Positions 55,437 to 64,000 of a stretch of 64,000 nucleotides of DNA are shown here, in pieces. The position numbers were made by a program, and so were the translations under genes. The DNA lies in assembly GCA_963580285.1 (NCBI GenBank), contig OY757011.1, positions 155,671,245 to 155,735,244 on the forward strand, given 5' to 3'. Origin of the DNA: Lucinisca nassula (taxonomy: Eukaryota; Mollusca; Bivalvia; Lucinida; Lucinidae). Under the pieces are notes generated by a model. The model was not told where the DNA came from. It saw nothing but the letters and a program-made list of their open reading frames with translations, and searched no databases. The number at the start of each line of letters is the position of its first letter. The first letter of the stretch is position 1.

Positions 55437-56825
55437 AAGAGCTGTCCCCAGACAGCATAGCTTGCCTGTTTCGCCCCTTCAAGATATAATGTAAAATTAA
55501 TGAACCATGAAATATAGGTCACACACACCTAGATACATTTTGAGGTCAGTGATCAGGTCACACGGAACATATATGCCAGATATTACATTTCAGAATCACA
55601 ATGCGTATGAATTATAAGGCAAAATCAAAGAACCATGTAAATAGGTCACACTGACCTAGATATATTTCTATGTCAATCATCTGGTCACATGGAACTTATA
55701 ATACAGAACTGAAGTTTCTAAAAAAAATAGTATTCAATTTGGCAGAGTCACTGAATCATGAAATTTAGGTCACACTGACCAAGATATAATTTCGAGGTCA
55801 CTCATGGGGTCACATGAGATAAATAATCCAGGCATGATGTTTCTTCATGAAGAAGTATTCAAGATAATAGGTAAATCACTGAATCATGAAATATAGGTCA
55901 CAGTGACCTAGATATATTTTGAGGTAAATCATGGGGTCACATGGAACTAATAGCCCAGGTATGACATTTCTCCATCAAATAGTAATAAAGATAATAGGGA
56001 AAATCACTGAACCATGAAATATAGGTCACAATGGCCTGGATTTAGTTTGTGGTCAATAATTAGGTCACATTGAATAAATAATCCAGGTGTAACATTTCTT
56101 CATCAAATAGTATTCAAGATAATAGACAAAATCACTGAACCATGAAATATAGGTCACAGTGACCTAGACATATTTTGAGGTCAAACATGGGGTCACATGG
56201 GACTAATAACCCAGGTATGACATTTCTCCATCAAATAATATTCAAGATAATAGGCAAAATCACTGAACCATGAAATATAGGTCACACTGACCTAGCTATA
56301 TTTTGAGGTCAATCATGGGGTCACATGGAACTAATCACCCAGGTATGACATTTCTCCATCAAAAAGTATTCGAGATAAAAGACAAAATTACTGAACCATG
56401 AAATATAGGTCACACTGACCTAGTTATATTTTGGGGTCAATTATCGGGTCACATGGAACTTATAATCCAGGTATGACATTTCTGCATCAAATAGTATTCG
56501 AGATAATAGGCAAAATCGATGAGCCATGAAATATAGGTCACACTGACCTAGATATATTTTGCTGTCAATTATCGGGTCACATGGAACTAATAATCCAGGT
56601 ATGACATCTCTCCATCAAATAGTATTCGAGATAATAGTCAAAATCACTGAACCATGAAATATAGGTCACAGTGACCTAGATATATTTTGAGGTCAATCAT
56701 GGGGTCACATGGAACTAATATCCAAGGTATGACATTTCTCCAACAAATAGTCTTCAAGATAAAAGGCAAAATCACTGGACCATGAAATATAGGTCACCAT
56801 GACCTTCACCCTTTTACACTTGAAC
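55437..56825. repeat. Tandem array, unit about 128 bp, eleven copies, each with an ERE-like palindrome
   Basis: Starts aagagctgtccccagacagc. Units read accatgaaatataggtcac, actgacctagatatattttg, aggtcaatcatggggtcaca, tggaactaataatccaggta, tgacatttctccatcaaata, gtattcaagataataggcaa. Unit starts near 55505, 55633, 55757, 55884, 56012, 56140, 56269, 56396, 56523, 56652 and 56780 (spacing 124-129). AGGTCAnnnTGACCT is perfect at 55643, 55895, 56151, 56280, 56407, 56535, 56663 and 56791, and imperfect in the other three. Probably the core of a HINE/pearl-like element. Confidence 0.92.
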
Positions 56826-56829
56826 CAAT

Positions 56830-57335
56830 GTCACTTGGTTGGCTGATGCATAACCAATTCTGTCTATAACTTGTTAGAATAAGGGAAAGGTATACAACAA
56901 ATTACAAAGTTGTCCTAGTATTTGACCCCAAGCCCCACCCCATCCCCACTCCCAGGCATGAACCCAGGGGTGTGTTGTCTTGGAATCTCAGAAGACACTC
57001 CCAGGTATCCAAGTTGTAAATATGAATGCTTTGTGATGCGTGACTGCTGAGATATAAGCATTTCAAAAACTTTAACAAAGTATTACATAGGTGTTCTAGA
57101 TTTTGACCCCAAGCCCCACCCCGGGGCAAGATATCAGGGGTCTGTTCTCTTTGAACATCAGAAGACCCTCCCAGGTACTAAAGTTCCAAATATGAGTGCT
57201 CTGTGATGAGTGACTTTTGAGATATAAGCATTTGAAAAACTTTAAAGTGCACGCGCACGAGCACCGGCACACGCACGCCATCCGAGGTGACAACAATAGC
57301 TTCCCATGTACTTCGTACAGGCGAGCTAAAAATAA
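56830..57335. repeat. HINE-type repeat with two core units
   Basis: Two units (about 56870-57060 and 57061-57240) share ttgaccccaagccccacccc, ggggt-tgttctcttgga-type, atcagaagac-ctcccaggta and gagatataagcatttgaaaa. It ends gcgcacgagcaccggcacac, then cttcgtacaggcgagctaaa. Confidence 0.7.
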
Positions 57336-57337
57336 CA

Positions 57338-57725
57338 ATATGTGTTTGTGAAACACGAACCAGTCCCCGGGCCAGGTCATTTTTTTGTCAAAGTTGGTCA
57401 TAGGTCAAGGTCAAGGTCACAGGTCAAATTTTTTGTAGAAGTGAGAAGCCCTTGTCATAAGGGACATACATGCCAAACATGAAGGCTTTATCTCAAATGG
57501 TTAGAAAGTTATGAGCAATGCTATTTTTTTCTTTAAAGTAGGTGACAGGTCAAGGTCACAGGTCAAAGTTTTTTTTTTGTATAATTGGGAAGCTACATGT
57601 CAAATATGAAAGCTCTATCTCAAACAGTACTAAAAGTAATGACCAATGTTAAAGTTGTCCAACCAATCAACAAACAAACCAACAAACCAGACATGTCCCC
57701 ACTATCGCTACCGCGGACATAAAAT
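57338..57725. mobile_element. HINE-type element, same subfamily as 47545-48930, two core units
   Basis: aatatgtgtttgtgaaacacg at the left, taggtgacaggtcaaggtc units, and the closing hairpin gtccccactatcgctaccgcggac. Begins within a few bases of the end of the previous HINE repeat. Confidence 0.75.
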
Positions 57726-58096
57726 AGTTATGGCCAAAAACTGTGGCAAAAAGATAACAAAAATCTACATTAGATTTTACCACAGGTGAACAACAGTGAT
57801 ACATCTGGCCCCAAAAGCATTTGAATTCTAGCTGTTCACTAGGTGCTAGCTCGTTTAGCCATTACATAACTATAAAACTTGTTTACATTGGATTTATTTC
57901 TGCACCTATATGCACCTACAGAGTGCTGTCAATACAATGAGCTGTCTCATTCAAGGCATTAACTGTTCAAGTGCTAGGAAAGTCCTGGCACAGACAACAA
58001 TCTAAGTTTCGTATTTTTCAGAGAAAAATGGTTTCACATAAATACCAGGCCTCATACTGACCATGCTTTTCAAAGCCTGAAAGACCCAATTTTGCA

Positions 58097-58315
58097 GCCT
58101 TAACCCCATCCTGCTGTATATGACAACCATTATCTTTGCAAACACTGTAGATCCAGATCAGATGGCTTCTGAAGAAGCCATCTTATCAGGATCTACACTG
58201 TTTGTAATGCAGTTTGTGACTTGAATACATTATATCAAATACTTTGATAAGTGAATAGGCAGAAATGGGGGTAGCAAAAAAATTTTATTCAGAGGATAAG
58301 ACAGTGTTCAATAGT
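58097..58315. mobile_element. Family-C MITE
   Basis: cttaaccccatcctgctg at the left; core tagatccagatcagatgg, cttctgaagaag, ccatcttatcaggatctaca. Confidence 0.7.
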
Positions 58316-58838
58316 CATTTTAAACAGAATATAGGAGGAAAGAACAAAATCTAAAAAGCCTGAAATCTAGAAAAAGTCAAGAAACAATCAAGCCTTAAAA
58401 GCCTGAAATCCTGCATATGCCTGAAAAATATGAGGCCTGAAATACATGTGAATTGTTTGCTCAGTATGTGACTTGTCTGCCCAATAGACAATTTCTTGCA
58501 ACAGTGAACGCTCTTATGTCTTACCTTAGCCTTCTTAAGCTAAGCAGCCAGTTTAAATTATATGTAGACTACACATATAAGAGTGCAACTATGCAATTAT
58601 GCCATTTTATGTGGGGGGAACCCCAAAACGGGTCGTTGGCAAACTTGTGCAAGCCCAGATGCTGTAGAATGTGGTATTTGGTGAGAGCCTTCACTGTTGG
58701 CAGGAAGGTCAATTTCTAAAATCAAATGAACCTGACATCCCATAATGGACTGCTGCTATATAGGTTGGTTAAGACACTGAGTAAGAGCTCAGACAGGTCT
58801 ATTTTCAACGTGAATCCAATATTTCTTGTGGGATTACA

Positions 58839-59070
58839 TTAACCCATTGTATGCGGAAAATTCCTAAAGGGGTACCTTGGCAAACAGTGCAGGCCCAGAT
58901 CAGATGCCGCAGTACGTGGTATCTGATCAGGGCCTGCACTATTTGCTAACAGATTTTTCAGTCAAAAATAGAATAAAAACGAAAAAACAATTGCCTGACG
59001 CCCCTAAAATGACAAATGGACTTGTCCAACATACAGCAATGGAAGAGTGCACGAGCATACAATGGGTTAA
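58839..59070. mobile_element. Family-B MITE, complete
   Basis: ttaacccattgtatgcggaaa and gcatacaatgggttaa; uninterrupted at the HINE-insertion site (gaataaaaacgaaaaaacaa), so it serves as the empty-site reference for 46266 and 47430. Confidence 0.8.
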
Positions 59071-59335
59071 TCTTCCAGACTGTAGACTGGAACATATATA
59101 CCTATGCAAACAGCAAAGAACCAGATTAAGCCATTTTATCAGGATCTACCCTTTTTGCCAACCTGTTAATACAATGTCATGTAACTTTGGCTCCAGATGT
59201 GTCCAAATTTTAAGATCCTGAAGACTCCAAGGCAGACCCTGATCAGATGCCTTAGGGTCTTTTAATGCTTAAAGCACCAATCATCACTAGCAGACAGGAT
59301 TTGCAAATATTTTTTGTGTTTTCAACAGATCAATT

Positions 59336-59584
59336 AAGGCCAAAAAAAATGTCTTGTTTCCGGAAACCCTACCGACCCTACTTTTTTTGGGCCTACCCAA
59401 ACTTTTTAGAGACCTCTGAGAATTTTTCTTTGATTTTAAGGGTGTTTTTCAAAGAATTTATGCTTTTCCCATACAAAAAAGTCCCCCCCCCCCCCCCCCC
59501 CCACAAAAAAAGTTTGTCTACCTACCTACCCAGAAATTTATTTTAATGTTTCCGGAAACAAGACATTTATTTTTTTGGGCCTAA
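59336..59584. mobile_element. MITE with long TIRs and a poly-C tract
   Basis: aggccaaaaaaaatgtcttg, tttccggaaac at the left mirrors gtttccggaaacaagacat, ttttgggcct at the right. A run of about 20 C lies at 59483-59502, and cctacctaccc follows. Confidence 0.75.
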
Positions 59585-59777
59585 GCAGATGAAACCTACT
59601 ATGCCATGCCTTATTTGATCTGAAAAAAGAAAAGATACACTCATCTGCTCTATAATTTTCTTTGGTGTTTTAACACTTTGCATGCTGGATTTTTTTTTTC
59701 AACAGATCACATTTTGAAATATTTTTATTTTTATGAGAAAACAGGACTTGACATGTCATGCAAATTGGTGACACTAA

Positions 59778-59935
59778 TCTTCCATGTGGCCCTCTTTTCC
59801 TGGGTAGGATCCAGTACTAAGCAATGTGGATAAAGTTTCTTGCTCAAGGAAACAACACGTGGCGCTTGCGAGGATCGAACCGGGTACCTCTCGATCTCAA
59901 ATCCGATGCTTTTCCACTGCACCACAGCGCTCCAT
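59778..59935 (-). mobile_element. SINE5 (tRNA-derived), 5' part
   Basis: Minus strand gagcgctgtggtgcagtgg (box A-like), acccggttcgatcctcgc (box B), then ccttgagcaagaaactttat and ccacattgc, a conserved-domain style shared by many animal SINEs. The 3' end is not evident. Confidence 0.65.
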
Positions 59936-60029
59936 AGAACATCTACTGGTCAGACACTATTTTCAGCTGGTCCACTGATTGTGGCCCTCACTTATGTATC
60001 ATAAAAATTGTACCCTTGAGTGCAACTAG

Positions 60030-60195
60030 CTGAGCAGAAAGCATTTTCAAAGCATAAAATAAGGCTTGACATTACAATGTGAATTGTATGTTGTAATAGG
60101 GCTTGACATTACATGTGAATCATCTGCCCGTGAATCATCTGCTGGGCAGATGATTCACATGTAATGTCAAGCCTTATTTTCTCTGAAAATGAGAA
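60030..60195. repeat. Hairpin repeat, cttgacattacatgtg family
   Basis: ggcttgacattacatgtgaa, tcatctgcc and the mirror ggcagatgattcacatgtaa, tgtcaagcc; a partial duplicate of the left arm precedes. Confidence 0.65.
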
Positions 60196-60359
60196 ACAAA
60201 ATAGATTGGCATCTGTTCCAGAATTAAAATCTTCAACACTTTTTAGAATTGATCCAATCAAATACTGTTCTGGACTAGAGATATTTTTCAATTCAGAGAA
60301 ACCAAACCCCAAAATAGACTGCCAATAAGAGCTCTGTAAGTGGGGCATCATTATAAGAT

Positions 60360-61430
60360 GTAAGACGCATACTGACTTTTGTACAAGTTAACCTCGAAAC
60401 AACATGGGCTCCTCAAAACAATCATTGTCTAACTAAGTTTCAGCTTGATTGGATGTAAACTGTCGGAAGAGTTAGCCAGATACAAAAACTTTACATAATT
60501 TTTCAAAGAGGCATAATTCTGCTAATATTTGGTGGACTGTAACCTCAAAACATGCCCCTTGCCATATCATTATGTAACTTTCCTTGATTAGATATAAACT
60601 ACACAAACAGTGGGCTGAAAATGAAAAATTTACAGAAATTTTCAAAGGGACATAACTCTTTAATATTTGGTGGACTGTGAGTTCAAAACAAGATGACTGT
60701 GCTGATTCATATCAAGCTGTTACTATACATTTTAGCTACTACATGTTTTTACTAAGTTTCACTTTGATTAGACATAAACTGTAGGAGGTGTAAGCCGAAA
60801 ATGAAAAATTTACAACAAATTCCAAAAGGGGCATAACTCTGCTAATTTTTGGTGGACTGTAGCCTCAAAATAATATGCACACATCCACATCTTCTTGATT
60901 AGATGTAACCTACATGAGAAGTTAGCTGGAAAGCAAAAAGTAACAAAAGTTTTCAAAGAGACATAATTAACTAATTTTTGCTGGTCTGTAACCTCTAACA
61001 AAATGCACTACTTCACATCATGGTCTGACTTTAAATAAAGTTTCAGCTTGATCGGATGTAAAGTGCAGGAGGACTTAGCCAGAAAGGAAAAGCTTACAGG
61101 CTAACTTGGTTAATATTGGGTGTCCTGTAACCCTGAAACAATATGGGCTGCTCATTATCACGGTGTAACTACCCAGTTTCAACTTGACTATGTAAACTAT
61201 AGAAGTTATCAGGAAACAAAGATTTTACAGAAATTTTCAAACGGGCATAACTCTGCTAATATTAGATTGACTTTTAACCTCGAAATAATATGCCTTGCTC
61301 TACATCATAGTCAAAATATAGATAAAGTTTAAGCTTGATTGGATGTGAACTGTAGGAGGAGTTATCTGGAAATTAAGAAGTTTGCAGATTGACAGATGGA
61401 TCGGCAAGCAGACGGAGGGGAGCCAGACCC
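60360..61430. repeat. Degenerate tandem-core (HINE-like) array, unit about 140 bp, about seven copies
   Basis: Recurrent blocks: ggggcataactctgctaata, tttggtggactgtaacctc, aagtttcagcttgattgg, atgtaaactgtaggagg, gttagccggaaa. Spacings 133-180 bp. The right end has gacagatggatcggcaagcagacgga. Confidence 0.75.
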
Positions 61431-61576
61431 AGTAACATAAAATATCACATTTTTCTAACAGGCGAACAAAAATCAGTTGATCCACCAGACACACCACTAG
61501 TCACAGTCCAAAGCAGATGGTCTAGGACCAAACAAACCAGCACCCTCTTGTTTCATTCCCTTTCTCTATACAATAC

Positions 61577-61760
61577 CTTTTTTGGAGGGTTGTGTCTGCT
61601 GTACTCCTCACCCCAGAGTTTAGCATCCATCTGTAACTTCACATCCTGGAAATACACCTCCCTATCAACAGACTCCATGTAGCGCTTAGCAACAAAGTTG
61701 TGGGTGTGGTGGTAGCCATGGTGATGGTTATCTGACCCTGCATACCGATGTAACTTCTTC
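61577..61760 (-). CDS. EEF2K: EEF2K exon (first visible): alpha-kinase N-lobe with ATP-binding lysine
   Basis: This internal exon carries 61 full codons preceded by one base of a split codon. EEF2K is the calmodulin-dependent alpha-kinase that phosphorylates eEF2 and slows translation elongation in the cytosol. The motif NFVAKRY matches the vertebrate NYVAKRY, whose lysine (K170 in human) binds ATP; here it is visible residue 25 (codon near 61685-61687). It is followed by VDREVYFQDVKLQMDAKLWG, close to the vertebrate kinase. The acceptor is ttgcag just above 61760 and the donor is AAG|gtattg below 61577; the next exon joins in phase 0. A His-rich stretch, NHHHGYHHTH, precedes the lysine where vertebrates have an unrelated loop. 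The exons upstream (calmodulin-binding segment, start of the kinase domain) were not found in 61761-64000 and must lie beyond the window. Confidence 0.95.
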
Positions 61761-61899
61761 CTGCAATGAATAATATATAAAAACTTAACTTATAGCACCA
61801 GGCAAAATTGCAAAGCAGATGACATTGTTTTTTTTTTTTTTTTTTTTTTTGGTTGTTCATTTTTCAGAGAAAGCAAGGCTTGATATTTTTTGGTGAAAA

Positions 61900-62320
61900 A
61901 CACAAAAGCATTTTTAAAGGTTGTGACAGTTTCAAGATACTAGCTCAAAAAGCCTAGAGGAGTTGTGTGACAATCGAAAAAATGATCCCAATTCCTACTT
62001 TTTGGCCTCTGGTGACCCCCAGTCATGCCCATGGGGCAAAATTTTAGCACCACTGCATTCTACTCTTCATTACCTTCGATTTGATATGCAATATGACTAT
62101 GTTTGAACAAAATGAATTTTGACTCCTCAGGCAGTGTTGGGTCATAATGTTCCTGTAGTCCTCAGCCATAGGGCTTTTACCTGTGAAAGTTTCGAGATTC
62201 TAGCTTAAATGGTCTAGGTGCAATGGTGGGACATTACAGATGGACAGCCTGCTGAATTGACATCCAGACGGACAGAGGGATAGGGGGTAATACATGATCT
62301 CCGCATTTTTCTTCGCAAAG
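61900..62320. repeat. Worn HINE-like repeat, about two units
   Basis: tgacagtttcaagatactagc and tgaaagtttcgagattctagc recur about 240 bp apart, each before aggtgcaatggt/aggagttgtgtg. The right end carries gacatccagacggacagagg. Low similarity. Confidence 0.45.
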
Positions 62321-62519
62321 TGCCTGAATAACAATACTGCAGTCCTTCACTGCTTTCTTCCATGTAATTATCATTGACCAACAAAGTTAAAGCCTGCACA
62401 AGCTACACCCATTTATCATATGCTTTTCCGACAAGGGCAAACTGTGCTCGTCAAAGTGCTTTCTTATGCTGAACTGTTTCAATTAAACAGATGAAGTGCA
62501 AGTTCAGGACCATTTTTCC

Positions 62520-62740
62520 CTGCCTCCACTCAGCAGTCTGTGTACTGAACCTCCCTCTAAACCCCACTCTATATAGAGAAAGCTGGGGTTTACAGGGGTA
62601 CTCGTAAGAACGGCCTCAATGAGGCGGTTCTAACGAGCACCCAAAACCTATGTTTGAAGTATAAATAAGAAAATGATTATAAATTTTCAATAGAAACAAT
62701 CATTTAGGAGACATGAAAAGAATGCATGTTTTATCATACG
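62520..62740. mobile_element. Family-J/G hairpin MITE
   Basis: aaaccccactctatatagag, aaagctggggttta, then tactcgtaagaacggcctc and gaggcggttctaacgagc. Confidence 0.65.
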
Positions 62741-62784
62741 GTAAAGGAAACAATCTGCACAGGAAAGCAAATGGCTAATCAATT

Positions 62785-63037
62785 ACCATAAAAATCCTAA
62801 ACATTCAGACACCTTGAGGTTTTGCAGTAAATTCGCCTTAAATTTAAATCTGTTTCACAATACAGGAAGGATTTCAAAAAGTACAGATGGAATGGCTAAC
62901 AGTGAAGACCTAGATCAGACTGCTCCTGAAACAGAGCAGACCCAGGTCAGACTGCACCTTCAGGAGCAGTCTGATCTGGGTCTACACTGTTTGGTTAGGC
63001 CTGTCTGACCCAATACTTAGGATCACTATGGTTAACC
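62785..63037. mobile_element. Family-A MITE with expanded core
   Basis: The core contains an extra gagcagacccaggtcagactg segment between the two palindromic arms. Confidence 0.65.
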
Positions 63038-63099
63038 TAAAAGTAACTGGCTGAACTACGATTAAATTCATGTCTAAAGGATCGGTCCCTCCGTGCCTA

Positions 63100-63780
63100 A
63101 AAACAAATGACAACTGCAGAGAGGTTGCAGAAGTAGGGGTGAGGTTTTATAATGGTTGCAACAAAGTCGCTGAATAGTTCACTGAACATAATTAGTTGCA
63201 GCCAGTCTTTTGAACATGCAAAAAAGACTAGCCGCGACTGACTCTGATCACAGTCTGGTTGCAATGGTTTTCTGGAAGTCGCCAATAAGTCGCTGACCTG
63301 TCACCGATCAGTCGCCGATAGCTTTCATCAACACTTTGGCTTTCAAATCTAGCAACCTTGCTGTGATCTACCAGTCAGCGACTGCTCGGCAGTTGATCGG
63401 TGACTGATCACATACTGATCCGCGACCGATCAAGACTAGGCACCAACTACAGTAGTAGCCGACAGGTTGCAAGGAGGTTTCAAGCGTGTGCCAAGAGATC
63501 GCTGAAAGTTTGCAGCACAAATTACAACAAAAAGCTGTTTTCACATCCAGGCATCATTTTTTGATCTCAGAAGGGTCGCCAGCCAGTCTATGATCAGTCC
63601 GTTTGGTTGCAACCAGTCTCAGAAGGGTTGCCGATCAGTCGCTGACTGGTCACTGATCACGCTAAACTAACTGCAAACCAGTCGTCAATCCTATGGCGAT
63701 AGGTCGCCGATCAATCACTGACTGCATGCAAAATTTATCGCGGATTGTATGCCGACTGGTCAGCGATTACATTTGTAGAG
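63100..63780. repeat. Degenerate repeat of gtcgccgatcagtcgctgactg-like motifs
   Basis: At least fifteen imperfect occurrences of gtcgc/gtcac followed by (c/t)gat(c)a or tgactg on both strands, for example near 63293, 63307, 63397, 63629, 63641, 63706 and 63753. No fixed period; reads like a worn minisatellite. Confidence 0.55.
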
Positions 63781-64000
63781 AACCAGTACTTGCAAATTGT
63801 AACAGAGGTCCCTAGTCAATCACAAATGAAATCAGTCACAAAGCAGTTGCATCTGTGGGACCGAGGCTTAACAGAATCACTTAAAAGGCTGGTTCAATTT
63901 TTTTTCTATATAAATTTTGTCCACAGCTACAGCTGAATTCAGTAACGAGTCACATGAAGTACATGTACCTTATACCAGTGTTTAGTTTCCTTTGGCGTTT

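Larger units (their letters stand above)
47324..61576. other. EEF2K intron (about 14 kb)
   Basis: Packed with the elements below. Stretches without an assignment: 49150-49500, 49975-50220, 53840-54130, 54700-55020, 57730-58090, 58320-58830 and 59070-59330; none shows an exon. Confidence 0.6.
61761..64000. other. EEF2K intron upstream of the first visible exon
   Basis: No coding exon was recognised here on either strand; in particular nothing resembles the MRECFRT segment expected just upstream. It contains a poly-T tract (about 61829-61850), a diverged HINE-like stretch, a hairpin MITE, a family-A MITE and a degenerate short-motif repeat near the right edge. Confidence 0.6.

Noticed and set aside
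61639..61860. Minus-strand frame with a poly-lysine start
   Set aside because: The lysines come from the poly-T tract at 61829-61850. The frame differs from the EEF2K exon and has no similarity.
61761..64000. Missing 5' exons of EEF2K
   Set aside because: Searched by eye on the minus strand for the RECFRT, calmodulin-binding and FHLEDI-type segments; none found, so no exon is claimed here.

Overview
The window is nuclear DNA of a metazoan, most likely a bivalve mollusc. It holds one spliced gene in short exons separated by kilobase introns with GT-AG borders. The rest is dominated by palindromic MITEs, tRNA-derived SINEs and tandem-core elements of the pearl/HINE type known from bivalves. 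The species cannot be named from sequence alone. No prokaryotic gene, CRISPR array, rRNA or stand-alone tRNA gene is visible.

The only protein-coding gene I can support is EEF2K (eukaryotic elongation factor 2 kinase) on the minus strand, running from beyond the right edge to a stop codon at 9286-9288. Eight exons are readable: 61577-61760, 47177-47323, 41631-41891, 37161-37421, 15517-15642, 12987-13303, 11119-11300 and 9286-9398. Their phases join without conflict into 529 codons plus stop. They cover the alpha-kinase domain from just before the ATP-binding lysine, the phospho-regulatory linker, and the SEL1-like C-terminal domain. The 5' exons (N-terminus, calmodulin-binding segment, start of the kinase domain) are not in the window. 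The linker keeps the Thr348 autophosphorylation context, a beta-TrCP-type DSGxxS degron and the Ser500 context of vertebrate EEF2K.

Region by region: 1-9285 is 3' flank made of repeats, including an 887-bp foldback element (3887-4773). 9286-15642 holds the last four exons, interrupted by SINEs and MITEs. 15643-37160 is a 21.5-kb intron containing a 6.2-kb DIRS-type tyrosine-recombinase retrotransposon (22434-28642). That element has inverted terminal repeats, an internal complementary region, and decayed RT, RNase H and recombinase remnants. 37161-47323 holds three exons with MITEs and SINEs packed close to splice sites. 47324-61576 is a 14-kb intron with two tandem-core arrays (47545-48930 and 55437-56825), a PIF/Harbinger relic (50675-53140) and many SINEs. 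61577-64000 holds the first visible exon plus diverged repeats.

The observations most worth checking are: the DIRS element with its circle-junction mirror, its precise empty site and 216-bp identical ITRs on a ruined body; an intronic array of 128-bp units, most carrying a perfect AGGTCAnnnTGACCT palindrome; two HINE-type elements inserted at the same site of the same MITE family; several MITE families sharing one palindromic core; and several SINE families converging on one 3' tail.
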